Of a DNA stretch of 64,000 bases, positions 54,308 to 63,695 are shown in pieces. The stretch lies in the NCBI RefSeq assembly GCF_001458175.1, contig NZ_CYPW01000006.1, positions 687,554-751,553 of the forward strand, in the 5' to 3' direction. Each line of letters opens with the position of its first letter. Positions within the stretch are counted from its first letter, which is position 1. The notes beneath the pieces are model-generated. The model saw only the letters and a list, made by a program, of their open reading frames with translations, made no database searches and was not told the DNA's origin. Origin of the DNA: Shimia marina. Its GTDB lineage: Bacteria > Pseudomonadota > Alphaproteobacteria > Rhodobacterales > Rhodobacteraceae. The position numbers and the translations under genes are program-made.

Positions 54308-55495
54308 ATGTCTGATGCTTTCCTGAACGACATCCGCAGCACGCTTAAATCCATAGAGGCCGAAGGGCTGATGAAGCGGGAGCGCATGATCACCTCGCCG
54401 CAGGGTGGGGAAATTGCGGTGGGGGATCGTGAGGTGATCAACCTTTGTGCCAACAACTATCTTGGGCTGGCGGACAATCCGGCACTGATCGAGGCGGCCA
54501 AGGGGGCGATGGAGCCGCGCGGGTTTGGCATGGCCTCTGTGCGATTCATCTGTGGCACGCAGGATCTGCACCGGGAGCTGGAGCAGAAGCTGGCGGCGTT
54601 TCTCAAAAAGGATGACGCGATCTTGTTTGCGGCCTGTTTTGATGCCAATGGCGGGCTGTTTGAGCCGCTGTTGGGGCCGGAAGATGCAATTGTGTCTGAC
54701 AGTCTGAACCATGCGTCGATCATTGACGGCATCCGTTTGTGTAAGGCGAAGCGCTATCGCTATGCCAATAATGACATGGCGGATCTGGAGGCGATGCTGC
54801 AGCACGCCAAGAACGAAGGTGCGCGCCACATCATGATTGCCACGGATGGGGTGTTTTCCATGGATGGTTATCTGGCGAACCTGCCGGAGATCACGCGGCT
54901 GGCGAAAGAGTATGACGCGGTGGTGATGGTGGATGATTGCCATGCGACCGGGTTCATGGGGCCAAACGGGGCGGGCACGCCGGATCATTTTGGTGTGGAT
55001 GTGGATATTCTCACTGGGACTTTGGGCAAGGCACTTGGGGGGGCTATTGGCGGTTATATCGCTGGGCCGCAGCCAGTGATCGACCTGCTGCGGCAGCGGG
55101 CGCGGCCCTATCTGTTCTCCAATTCGCTGCCGCCCAGCATTGTTGCCGCCGGGATCGAAGCGATCCGGCTGGTTGAGGAGGGGGCAGCGGATCGTAAACG
55201 CCTGTTTGAGAATGCGGCCTATTGGCGGGCCGGGCTTGAGGCGCTGGGCTTTGATATACTGCCCGGGGAACATCCGATCATTCCGGTGATGCTGGGCGAG
55301 GCGACGTTGGCACAGGAGATGGCGGCGGGCTTGTTTGAGGAAAGCGTGTATGTGTCGGGCTTTTTCTTCCCGGTGGTGCCGCGCGGACAGGCGCGCATCC
55401 GTACGCAGATGAATGCGGCGCTGACCAAGGATGAGCTGGACCGGGCGCTGGCGGCCTTTGGCAAAGTCGGCAAGGAACTGGGAGTGCTGAAATGA
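54308..55495 (+). CDS. kbl: Glycine C-acetyltransferase (2-amino-3-ketobutyrate CoA ligase)
   Basis: A PLP enzyme of 395 residues that cleaves 2-amino-3-ketobutyrate with CoA to glycine and acetyl-CoA, the second step of threonine breakdown. [48 protein letters not shown] and the PLP lysine in [15 protein letters not shown] match Kbl. The next gene overlaps its stop by four bases (ATGA). Tdh, the first enzyme of the route, is encoded two genes downstream, so the operon is kbl - PLP enzyme - tdh. Confidence 0.95.
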   Translation: MSDAFLNDIRSTLKSIEAEGLMKRERMITSPQGGEIAVGDREVINLCANNYLGLADNPALIEAAKGAMEPRGFGMASVRFICGTQDLHRELEQKLAAFLKKDDAILFAACFDANGGLFEPLLGPEDAIVSDSLNHASIIDGIRLCKAKRYRYANNDMADLEAMLQHAKNEGARHIMIATDGVFSMDGYLANLPEITRLAKEYDAVVMVDDCHATGFMGPNGAGTPDHFGVDVDILTGTLGKALGGAIGGYIAGPQPVIDLLRQRARPYLFSNSLPPSIVAAGIEAIRLVEEGAADRKRLFENAAYWRAGLEALGFDILPGEHPIIPVMLGEATLAQEMAAGLFEESVYVSGFFFPVVPRGQARIRTQMNAALTKDELDRALAAFGKVGKELGVLK

Positions 55496-56442
55496 TTTTA
55501 CCCTCTGTTGTTGAGGCGATTGAGAATACGCCATTGGTGTCCCTGACCCGGCTCTGCGACCATCTGAAACTTGAGGGGCGTATTCTGGCGAAGCTGGATT
55601 ATCTGCTGCCGGGGTTTTCCAAGAAAGACCGTGCGGCCCGGGCGATCATTGACATGGCGCGTGCACAGGGCAGTTTGAAACCGGGGCAGACGGTCGTGGA
55701 GCTGACCTCTGGCAATATGGGCACCGGGCTGGCGATTGTCTGCGGCATTCTCGGGCATCCGTTTGTTGCGGTGATGAGCGCGGGCAATTCCGTGGAGCGG
55801 GCGCGCATGATGCGGGCTTTGGGCGCAGAGGTGGTGATTGTGCCGCAAGCCGCGGGTAGCAAGCCGGGCGAAGTGTCTGGCGCAGATCTCGCCATGGTGG
55901 ACGCAGCGGCGCAGCAGATCACCGAAGAGCGCGGGGCGTTTCGGGCGGATCAGTTTGGTCATGCGGGCAATCCGAAGGCACATGAAACCGGCACCGGGCC
56001 TGAAATCTGGGCGCAGTCTGACGGGGCGGTGACGGCCTTTTGTGATTTTGCGGGCTCTGGCGGGACATTGGCGGGGGCGGCGGCCTATCTCGGGCCCAAA
56101 GGCGTGCGCTGCTATGCGGTGGAACCAGAGGGTGCGCGCGCGATTGCGGGTGAAGCGGTGACGCAACCAGAGCATCCCATTCAGGGGGGCGGCTATGCCA
56201 TGGGGGATCTCGTGCATCTGAAGGGTGCCGCTTTGGCGGGGCATCTCTCAGTGACAGGAGAGGACGCGCGGCAGGGTGCGCGCCTGTTGGCGCAGAAAGA
56301 GGGCATCTTTGCAGGCTTTTCCGCCGGGGCCAATCTGGCCGGTGCGATAGAATTGCTGCGCGGGCCGGAAAAGGGCGGCTGTGTGGCGATTGTCATGTGC
56401 GACAGTGGTTTGAAATACCTGTCCACCGACCTGTGGGAGTGA
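55492..56442 (+). CDS. PLP-dependent enzyme of the cysteine synthase/threonine dehydratase fold, within the threonine operon
   Basis: A 316-residue fold-type II PLP protein. The cofactor lysine lies in [18 protein letters not shown], the position of PGGSVKDRIA in cysteine synthase, and the substrate-binding loop is [15 protein letters not shown] (usual TSGNTG). A glycine-rich phosphate loop ([13 protein letters not shown]) is present and the C-terminal [14 protein letters not shown] is cysteine-synthase-like. It starts within the kbl stop and ends four bases before tdh. It is not a usual kbl-tdh partner; it may act on serine, threonine or O-acetylserine, or on a product such as aminoacetone. 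Substrate unknown. Confidence 0.85.
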   Translation: MILPSVVEAIENTPLVSLTRLCDHLKLEGRILAKLDYLLPGFSKKDRAARAIIDMARAQGSLKPGQTVVELTSGNMGTGLAIVCGILGHPFVAVMSAGNSVERARMMRALGAEVVIVPQAAGSKPGEVSGADLAMVDAAAQQITEERGAFRADQFGHAGNPKAHETGTGPEIWAQSDGAVTAFCDFAGSGGTLAGAAAYLGPKGVRCYAVEPEGARAIAGEAVTQPEHPIQGGGYAMGDLVHLKGAALAGHLSVTGEDARQGARLLAQKEGIFAGFSAGANLAGAIELLRGPEKGGCVAIVMCDSGLKYLSTDLWE

Positions 56443-56446
56443 TCTG

Positions 56447-57496
56447 ATGCGTGCAAACACCATGACCGCGCTGGAGAAATCCCACCCTGAAAAAGGGCTG
56501 TGGATGGTGCAGGCCCCGGTGCCTGAGATCGGGCCGGATGAGGTGCTGATCAAGGTCAACAAAACCGGGATTTGCGGCACGGATATTCATATCTGGAACT
56601 GGGATGACTGGGCCAGCGCCACGGTGCCGGTGCCGATGATCACGGGGCACGAGTTTGCTGGGGAGATCGTTGAGATCGGGCGGCGGGTGGACGGGCTCAC
56701 GATTGGTCAGCGCTGTTCGGGGGAAGGCCATATCATCGGCCATGAAAGCCGTCAGGCAAGGGCGGGGAAGTTTCACCTTGATCCCGGCACGCGCGGCATT
56801 GGGGTGAATGTGCAGGGGGCCTTTGCGCAATACCTGCGTCTGCCGGCGTTTAATGTGGTGCCTTTGCCCGATGATATTCCCGATGAGATTGGCGCGATTC
56901 TGGATCCATTGGGCAATGCGGTCCATACGGCGTTGAGCTTTGATCTGCTGGGCGAAGATGTGTTGATCACCGGGGCTGGGCCGATTGGGATCATGGCGAC
57001 GGCGGTGGCCAAACATGCCGGCGCGCGCCATGTGGTGATCACCGATATCAACCCGGATCGGCTGGCGCTGGCGGAACATGTGGTGCCCAACGTGCGCGCG
57101 GTGAATGTGGCGCAGGAAGACCTCAATGATGTGATGCAGGAACTGGGCCTGAAAGAAGGCTTTGATGTGGGGCTTGAAATGAGCGGTGCGCAGGTGGCGC
57201 TGGATCAGATGGTCGAGGCGCTGGTGATGGGCGGCAAGATAGCCTTGCTTGGTATCCCACCGGGGCAATCTCCGGTGGACTGGTCTCGCATCGTGTTCAA
57301 GGCCATCACCATCAAGGGTGTCTATGGCCGGGAGATGTTTGAGACCTGGTACAAGATGATCGCCATGCTGCAAAATGGTCTGGATGTCTCCCGTGTGATC
57401 ACCCATCGGTTGCCTGTGAGAGAGTTTGCGTCCGGATTTGATGCCATGCTGTCCGGTGCCTCTGGCAAAGTTGTGCTGGATTGGAGCGCGGTGTGA
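56447..57496 (+). CDS. tdh: L-threonine 3-dehydrogenase lacking the structural zinc site
   Basis: A medium-chain zinc dehydrogenase of 349 residues that oxidises threonine to 2-amino-3-ketobutyrate with NAD. The catalytic zinc site is kept ([20 protein letters not shown]), as are the long matches to E. coli Tdh ([47 protein letters not shown]). The usual structural zinc loop with four cysteines is replaced: the aligned positions after GEGHI are Gly, Ser, Ala and Asp ([17 protein letters not shown]). The enzyme is otherwise full length and the frame is intact, so this is a natural variant. It closes the operon behind kbl and a cysteine-synthase-like gene. Confidence 0.93.
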   Translation: MRANTMTALEKSHPEKGLWMVQAPVPEIGPDEVLIKVNKTGICGTDIHIWNWDDWASATVPVPMITGHEFAGEIVEIGRRVDGLTIGQRCSGEGHIIGHESRQARAGKFHLDPGTRGIGVNVQGAFAQYLRLPAFNVVPLPDDIPDEIGAILDPLGNAVHTALSFDLLGEDVLITGAGPIGIMATAVAKHAGARHVVITDINPDRLALAEHVVPNVRAVNVAQEDLNDVMQELGLKEGFDVGLEMSGAQVALDQMVEALVMGGKIALLGIPPGQSPVDWSRIVFKAITIKGVYGREMFETWYKMIAMLQNGLDVSRVITHRLPVREFASGFDAMLSGASGKVVLDWSAV

Positions 57497-57631
57497 TCTC
57501 CAGATCTGGCATCATGTGTTTTCAAATGCTGCGCAGCGTCTCGGATTTGCTGCATTCGCTCAAGTGACGTTAGGGGTTTTTGTGCGTCTGCTTGCGTGTG
57601 CCGCTTTCTACCCTTAGGGTCATTTGACAAC

Positions 57632-57647
57632 TTGAGCGGTTGTTCAA
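57632..57647. promoter_or_regulatory. Candidate operator ahead of the TetR gene
   Basis: TTGAGCGGTTGTTCAA is an imperfect palindrome (TTGA-N-C ... G-N-TCAA), typical in length for TetR-family dimers. It lies 34 bases before the ATG and just after a perfect -35-like TTGACA (57624-57629), so a bound repressor would block the promoter. No clear -10 box was found. Confidence 0.35.
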
Positions 57648-57681
57648 TGTCGGATGTGACAGGCGGCAGGGCAAGAAAACG

Positions 57682-58245
57682 ATGCGCGATAAAATTCTCG
57701 AAGCCACGGCGGCTATGTTGGTGGCACATGGCACGCAGGCGCCGATGTCAAAGATTGCCCAGCGGGCGGGGGTTGCCACGGGGTCGCTCTATAATCACTT
57801 CGAAAACAAGGATGTTCTGATCCGGGCGGTTTATGAACAGCTTGGTCAGGCGCTGGAGAGGGCGCTGGTGGGCGGAGATGATCCAAGCCTGAGCGCGCAG
57901 GAGCGGCTGGTGCTTTACATCGAAAATCACATTGACTTCATCTGGGCGGATGCGGATCGCGCGGTGTTGTTTGAGTATCTGTCCAATGTACCTCTGTTGC
58001 CCGGATCTGAAGTGCTGGAGAGCTTTCAGGGGCCGATCGACTTTATTGCGCAGCTGTTGCAGGATTTGCAGGCAGAAGGCTGGGCCGTGGCAGGGGAGGC
58101 CTGTGTGATCAGCAGTTTCATAGGGGGCGCAATCCGCAATACGCTCAAATGGGAGCGCACCTTTGGTCGCCCGCTGAGTGAGGAAACACGCGATCAGCTG
58201 CGCGAGATGTGCCTGCGTGGCGCGCGGGCACCACAACCGGCTTAA
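57682..58245 (+). CDS. TetR/AcrR-family transcriptional regulator
   Basis: A 187-residue TetR-type regulator. The N-terminal helix-turn-helix is ILEATAAMLVAHGTQAPMSKIAQRAGVATGSLYNHFENKDVLIRAVYEQL; the rest is a helical ligand domain. The ATG at 57682 starts just ahead of the HTH; an alternative TTG at 57640 would add 14 residues. The effector and targets are unknown; it could control itself through the palindrome at 57632. Its stop overlaps the convergent tamB stop by four bases. Confidence 0.88.
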   Translation: MRDKILEATAAMLVAHGTQAPMSKIAQRAGVATGSLYNHFENKDVLIRAVYEQLGQALERALVGGDDPSLSAQERLVLYIENHIDFIWADADRAVLFEYLSNVPLLPGSEVLESFQGPIDFIAQLLQDLQAEGWAVAGEACVISSFIGGAIRNTLKWERTFGRPLSEETRDQLREMCLRGARAPQPA

Positions 58246-61200
58246 TAGTCACGCTGAAAGAACAGGCCGATGCCGTTGTCGTCATCCGATCCCACTTTGC
58301 CTTTGATCGTGAGATTGTCAGTCACATCCAGATTGAGGCTGATGGACGAGCGCCCTGTGCTGTCCACGCCGATCTCTGTGTAAACGTTTTCATTGATGTA
58401 TTTGCCAGCGCGCAGACCCGGCGTGCCGGATTCATCAAAGGTCAGCCCCAGATCATCCAGCCCGGAGTTTTCCCCAAGCCGGGGGCCGCTGGGCCCTTGG
58501 CCGGAGAGTGTTGCCAGCGCGCCCGCCAGTTGGGCGGCCTGAAGGGCCGAGATGCTGGAGAGATCCCGGCCAAAGAGCAGCTGCGAGAGTACCTCGTCTT
58601 CGGGCAGTTCCGGATCGCTTTCCAGCAGGATTTGGGGGTCATCCAGAGGCCCATCAAGGATCACATAGATGGTGGCATCTGGCTGTTCGGAGATGGCCAC
58701 GACCCGCATGGTGGGCACAAAATCTCCGAGCATAGAAATCCGCCCCTCGTCGATCTCAAAGGTTTTGGCCAGAAAATCGAGACGGCCCCGGATGAGATCC
58801 AACTCGCCATTTGGCGAGACGGCATTGGTGGTGCCGGTGATACGCATCCCGCCGTTGAAATCCGCATTCAGACCGAGGCCGCGCACGGCGATGCGCTCCT
58901 GAATGTCGATGGTGACATCCAAATTGAAAGGCGGTGCGGAGCTGTTTGAGGATTTTTCGCGGGCAATCAGCCCGGCGCGATCACGGGTGGTGCGGATCGC
59001 AGCGGTTTCGTGGATGTGGTTGATGTCTGGGACAGGCCCGGCGCCGGAGAGGGCCACCGGAGTGATGCTCACATCGGTGTGCCCGACGCGGATGTCGCCC
59101 GCGATGGTGCCGCCACCGGTGAGAGGACCTGTGAGGGTGATGTCGCCATCCAGCTCAGTTTTGAGGAGCTGGCCTTGTTGGTATTGAATGTCGCGCAATG
59201 TGATGGGCAGATTTGCCGAGAAAGGCGCGGCGAGATTGATGCTGCCGTTGACGCCAATATCGCCGCCGCCGGAGAACCGGCTTGTGACAGCAATCTGCGC
59301 GGCGTTATTGGCCAAATTCACCGTGCCGCCGATATCCTCGAGCGCGATTCGCAGATCGGGCATGGCAAACCGGGTGTCGTTGAAAGAAACCGTGCCCGTG
59401 ACGTTTTCCGGGGCCAGCGCGCCCTGAACGCGCAAATCATACCGGGCCAGACCCTGTACTGAATTGGGTGACAAGATCAGGTTGGCCACCGCCAATGGCA
59501 GGGTGCCGGACAGGGTTAGATCATTGCCGGTCCCGGTGGGGTCAATCACGCCGCGCCCGGTGCTTGAGGTGTCAAACGGGCCGGTGGCGTCAAAGCGCAG
59601 GTCGATGCCCGCTGCGGTCTGAGTGACGCTGGCTTCCACATGGGCCGCGCCGGGGAGGCTGGGCAAAAGGGCCTGTACCCGCCCGATGTCCAAGGTCAGA
59701 TCGGCGGAAGGGTCGCCGGTGGCAGGGAGGCTGGCCTGAATTTTGGCGCTGCTCTCTGCTGGCGCGGTTGCCGCGACATCAAAGGCCCAGTCGCTGCCGG
59801 TTTGCGTGGCACTGCCTGAGACGGTCACCGGCCCGCGGATGCCATCAAGATCCAGCACCCGCGCAATGTCATCCAATGCTGTCTCAAAGGTCAGGGCACT
59901 GTCCTGACTGGCCAATGTGCCCGCACCTGAAAGACGCAAAGCCGCGCTTGTCACCTCACCCTTGTGCAGGGTCAGGCCGTTTTCGTCCCGTTTGGCGGAA
60001 ATATCGAGGCTGCTTGGCCCGGCGAGCAGGGGATCGGCGCGTGGATCGTCAATGGCCAGATCCTGTCCGGTGGCCCGCAGCGTCAGGTCAAATCCGCCAT
60101 TCAGAGGCGCGATGTCTCCGGTCAGGCTGGCACTGAGCGCGCCCGCGATGGCGCGGTTGGCGAGCCCGGCAAAGGCCGCAAGATCTGGCACGTCAAGATC
60201 CGCCTGCGTGGCGATGACCATATCCGCGCCGGTGCCTGTGATATGGGCGTCACCGGTGGCGGTCATCTGTGCGGCCTGAAGTGTCAGGCCGGAAATTTTG
60301 ATGCCTGCGTCCTCTTCCCAGAGGATGTCAGCAACAAAAGAGCCGGTGTCGCCCAGCGTATCGGCCAGCGTGGCATCGCTCATCACCAGCCCATCCATAT
60401 CCAGCGCAAGCGCGGCGGTGATCCGCTCTTTGGGGGTGGTTGTGATGGTGCCGGAGCCTTTGAGCGCGAGCTGATCAAGTTTGAGCGCGTTGCTGTCGAT
60501 TCCGGTGATATCGCCTGTCAGCGACCAGGCATCACCGGCTGCGGCGTTAAACTCTGCCTTGAGCGCAGCGCTGGTGATGTATTTCTTTGGCCCGCCCACG
60601 GGCAGCAACACCGCATCGCCATCGGCGTCGCGCAGGTCGATGTCCAGATCAAAACTTGCGGGCAGGTTCTCTGGTGTGAGGGCGAGCGCGCCGCGCAGGT
60701 TCAGCGCGCTGGAGGTAAGCGCGAGATTTTCAAGCGTGGTGCGGCCATCATCAAAGCGGCGCAGCAGGGTGTTGAGCGCAATGTTCTCGCCAAAGAAGTC
60801 CTTGTAGTCAGGCGCAAACAGCGGGGCCATATTGCCGCTGATATCGGCGCGGATCACCTGTGTCGGCGCGGCGTCTGTATTGGCACCGGGTTCTGTGGAC
60901 AGAACGATTTCGCCGCCCAGACGCTCCTCGCCCTCTGTGGTCAGGCGCAGATCGGCGGTGAAGTCTTCCAAAGGGCCCGCGCCCAGAACGGTCAACCCAA
61001 CCTCTGGCGCGCCGGGCAATTTGGCCAATGTGGCCACCAGACCGCCGGGGTCTTCATGCACCTGAAGGTCAATGCGCAGTGCGCCGGTGTCGTTGGCATA
61101 GGCCCCATCCAGTGCAAAGCGCCCCGCCGGGCCATTCAGGCGCGCCGCGCTGATCAGCGCCTCACCGGTGCCGCCTTCCAGTATCAGCCGCGCGGTGAGT

Positions 61201-61670
61201 GACATATCCACAGGTTCCCCAAGCAGGGAGTCTCCAAGGGAAATACGCTCTGCTTTCAGGGATTGAATATTGATGCTGACCGGCAATTCCGGCAGCGCAA
61301 AGGGCTTGGCTTCGGCAGTTGTGGGGGCAGGCTCTGATTTGGGTGCGCGGGCAAGAATGATCTCTTCTGCGCTCAGTTCGTTGACATTGATATTGCCACG
61401 CAGCACGGCCAGCCGGTTCCAGTTCAATGTCACGCCATTGAGGGTCAGCCAGAGCCCTTCGGCGTCAGAGATGCGCAGGCTGTCCAATGTCGCGTTTGAA
61501 CTGATGGCACCGCGCAGCCCCACGACCTCGACCTCACGCCCCGCGCCGGAAAGCGAGTCTTCCAGAAAACGGGTGAGCATGCCCTTATCTTCGTCGCTGG
61601 CCTCCTCTGCCTCTTGGGCAAAGGCGTGGAGCGGTAAAAATGACAGCAGGAGAATAAAGAGCCAGCGCAT
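58242..61670 (-). CDS. tamB: TamB, translocation and assembly module subunit / AsmA-like lipid bridge protein
   Basis: A 1142-residue inner-membrane-anchored protein that spans the periplasm and works with TamA in outer-membrane protein insertion and probably lipid transport. An N-terminal signal/anchor (MRWLFILLLSFLPLHAFA) is followed by long stretches of short beta-strands typical of the AsmA/TamB groove. The DUF490 C-terminal domain ends as SSISLNLDVTDNLTIKGKVGSDDDNGIGLFFQRDY. The ATG at 61670 overlaps the tamA stop by one base (TGATG); a TTG one codon earlier is possible. Coupled to tamA, as usual. Confidence 0.94.
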   Translation of the reverse strand: MRWLFILLLSFLPLHAFAQEAEEASDEDKGMLTRFLEDSLSGAGREVEVVGLRGAISSNATLDSLRISDAEGLWLTLNGVTLNWNRLAVLRGNINVNELSAEEIILARAPKSEPAPTTAEAKPFALPELPVSINIQSLKAERISLGDSLLGEPVDMSLTARLILEGGTGEALISAARLNGPAGRFALDGAYANDTGALRIDLQVHEDPGGLVATLAKLPGAPEVGLTVLGAGPLEDFTADLRLTTEGEERLGGEIVLSTEPGANTDAAPTQVIRADISGNMAPLFAPDYKDFFGENIALNTLLRRFDDGRTTLENLALTSSALNLRGALALTPENLPASFDLDIDLRDADGDAVLLPVGGPKKYITSAALKAEFNAAAGDAWSLTGDITGIDSNALKLDQLALKGSGTITTTPKERITAALALDMDGLVMSDATLADTLGDTGSFVADILWEEDAGIKISGLTLQAAQMTATGDAHITGTGADMVIATQADLDVPDLAAFAGLANRAIAGALSASLTGDIAPLNGGFDLTLRATGQDLAIDDPRADPLLAGPSSLDISAKRDENGLTLHKGEVTSAALRLSGAGTLASQDSALTFETALDDIARVLDLDGIRGPVTVSGSATQTGSDWAFDVAATAPAESSAKIQASLPATGDPSADLTLDIGRVQALLPSLPGAAHVEASVTQTAAGIDLRFDATGPFDTSSTGRGVIDPTGTGNDLTLSGTLPLAVANLILSPNSVQGLARYDLRVQGALAPENVTGTVSFNDTRFAMPDLRIALEDIGGTVNLANNAAQIAVTSRFSGGGDIGVNGSINLAAPFSANLPITLRDIQYQQGQLLKTELDGDITLTGPLTGGGTIAGDIRVGHTDVSITPVALSGAGPVPDINHIHETAAIRTTRDRAGLIAREKSSNSSAPPFNLDVTIDIQERIAVRGLGLNADFNGGMRITGTTNAVSPNGELDLIRGRLDFLAKTFEIDEGRISMLGDFVPTMRVVAISEQPDATIYVILDGPLDDPQILLESDPELPEDEVLSQLLFGRDLSSISALQAAQLAGALATLSGQGPSGPRLGENSGLDDLGLTFDESGTPGLRAGKYINENVYTEIGVDSTGRSSISLNLDVTDNLTIKGKVGSDDDNGIGLFFQRDY

Positions 61671-63478
61671 CAATATGTATGTCCTATGCCGATGTAGAGC
61701 TGAACGCCATCGCCGGTACCGCCAGAGACCGGCAGACCAAGATCAAGACGCAGAGGGCCAAAGCCGGTGTTATAGCGCACGCCAAGCCCCGCACCGGCGT
61801 GCCAGCTGCCGCCAGAAGTCAGCGCAGCAGATTCGCCGACAAACCCGGCGTCATAAAAGGCCACTGTGGAGATGGTGTCGGTGATTTTCACACGCAATTC
61901 GCCGGACAGTCCGAGAAAGGACAGACCCCCGCTTTCGATGCCGTCCACGGTGACGAAGTTGGATTGATAGGGCTGGCCCCGCACGGTGCCGCCGCCGCCG
62001 GAATAAAACAGCAGGTCCGGTGGAGTTTCAGACAGAGACGGGCCGATGATGCTGCCGAGTTGTAAGCGGCCTGCCGCGATCACGCCATTGTCCGATCCAA
62101 ATCCGCGATAGGCCCGCAAGTCGCCTTCGAGGTAAAGCGTGCTTTCCGCATCCCCGCCACCCGCATAGGGGAAGGCCGTGGCCTCGACATAGTAGCCTCG
62201 GGTTGGGTTGGAGATATTGTCACGCCGGTCCAGTTTGGTGGTGGAAGACACGCCGATGGCTTTGAAGTGGCGTTCGCCGAAATTGTCATCCACGTCAGAA
62301 AAGAAGCCGGTGAGCGCGAGGCTGGTTTCAAAGCGGTCAGAGTGAATGCGCTTGAGACCAACCGAGGCCCCAAGCTGGCGCAGGAAATAGAGGTCTTCGT
62401 CCTCTTGCTTCAGCTCAGCGCCAAGTGTCAGGGAGACATTAGATCGTAAGGTGGCTGGGCGCGTGTATAAGGTGCCGACACGGTAGTTCACGCCGCTGCT
62501 TTGCGCACCGAGATTTTCGATGGCCGCATCAAACCGCAGGCTGTCGGCCTGATTGCGCAGATTGCGGTGCAGCCAGAAGGCTGTCAGGCTGAGCCCATCA
62601 CGGCTTTCCAATTCGGCACCAAAGCCGAACCGCCGGGGCGCGTTATCCACCACCGTCAGTTCCATATCCAATGTGTCATCCGCATTCGGTGTGTCCGCTT
62701 CGCGCAGGTCGATGCTGCGAAAGGTTTCGGTACGGCGCAGACGTGCAGAAACCTGACTGACCGTTTCGGGGGAAAAAGGCGCGCCTTCGGGCAGGTCCGC
62801 AATTTCCAGAACCCGTGCCTCTGGCACTTTGGAGTCCCCTCGATAAGTCAGCTTGCCAAACCGCAATTTGGGGCCTGGCTCCAGAGTGATGTCCACATCC
62901 AGTTCGCTGTTGCGGTGGTCGGCGGTGATGGATTGATCAGACACACGGGCTTTGGCATGGCCCTCGGTGCGCCAGCCATCAATCCCTTCCCGTGCCGCGC
63001 TTTCAATGGCGTTCAGATTGGCCGGGGCTTTGGGGGCAAAGTCTTCGGTCAGTTCCGTCTCTGGCGTCAAAGGCGCCATCTCGGTCCGCCCAAAGAGGAA
63101 ACGCGGTCCCGGTGTCACATCGACCACAACGTCTGAGACGGTCGCAATATTGGCAAAAGGGGAGATGTCGGCGGCTTCCTGCCCGTTGACGCGGATAGAG
63201 ATCTTCGGGCTGAAATAGCCTTGTCCATAGAGCACGCTGATCATGCGTTTGTAGTCAGACTGCGCGGCGGCAACGACATCCTGTCCGCCCGTTGTGCCGT
63301 CTTCTTTGGCAGTTGTGAGCAGGGACGCGCCACTGAGGCGGTCCGGCAGTGTCTCATCGCCACCATGGGTGCGGAAATCTATTTCAAAGGCGTTCAGGGG
63401 TTCTAGGGTGATCCCAAGACCTGCCGTTGCAACCATTGTTCCGAAAAGGGTGCGGAGCCACCATGCGCTTATTCGCAA
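61670..63478 (-). CDS. tamA: TamA, outer-membrane Omp85-type assembly protein
   Basis: An Omp85-family outer-membrane protein of about 602 residues. An N-terminal signal (LRISAWWLRTLFGTMVATAGLGITLEPLNA) leads to POTRA-like repeats (ADISPFANIATVSDVVVDVTPGPRFLFGRTEM and KLRFGKLTYRGDSKVPEARVLEIADLPEG). The beta-barrel has the conserved GGGGTVRGQPYQSN loop (VRG motif) and ends in an aromatic residue (GIGHTY). The TTG at 63478 is chosen for its GGGGATTAGG leader and signal peptide; TTG at 63532 and ATG at 63436 are alternatives. It forms one unit with tamB. Confidence 0.9.
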   Translation of the reverse strand: MRISAWWLRTLFGTMVATAGLGITLEPLNAFEIDFRTHGGDETLPDRLSGASLLTTAKEDGTTGGQDVVAAAQSDYKRMISVLYGQGYFSPKISIRVNGQEAADISPFANIATVSDVVVDVTPGPRFLFGRTEMAPLTPETELTEDFAPKAPANLNAIESAAREGIDGWRTEGHAKARVSDQSITADHRNSELDVDITLEPGPKLRFGKLTYRGDSKVPEARVLEIADLPEGAPFSPETVSQVSARLRRTETFRSIDLREADTPNADDTLDMELTVVDNAPRRFGFGAELESRDGLSLTAFWLHRNLRNQADSLRFDAAIENLGAQSSGVNYRVGTLYTRPATLRSNVSLTLGAELKQEDEDLYFLRQLGASVGLKRIHSDRFETSLALTGFFSDVDDNFGERHFKAIGVSSTTKLDRRDNISNPTRGYYVEATAFPYAGGGDAESTLYLEGDLRAYRGFGSDNGVIAAGRLQLGSIIGPSLSETPPDLLFYSGGGGTVRGQPYQSNFVTVDGIESGGLSFLGLSGELRVKITDTISTVAFYDAGFVGESAALTSGGSWHAGAGLGVRYNTGFGPLRLDLGLPVSGGTGDGVQLYIGIGHTY

Positions 63479-63644
63479 CCTAATCCCCCATGCGCCAAAA
63501 CCACACTTCAAAAAATCGTCCCGTCGCGCCAATCAGGACAGCAGAGGCCGCCAGAGTATCGCAAGCGGGACTCTCTGGCCATACGGCAATCTTACACCTG
63601 TGATTGCAATCGTGTAGGAGCGTGTAAAGATGGTTTTTTAATAG

Positions 63645-63684
63645 AATGCGTGACCTTGCGTTGAAATGCGTGACCTTGCGTTGA
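63645..63684 (+). repeat. Exact 20-bp tandem duplication upstream of plsC
   Basis: AATGCGTGACCTTGCGTTGA occurs twice with no gap (63645-63664 and 63665-63684), ending 11 bases before the plsC start. It probably lies in the promoter or leader of plsC, and the second copy places its TGA next to the ribosome-binding region. Confidence 0.9.
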
Positions 63685-63695
63685 AGAGACGAAAC

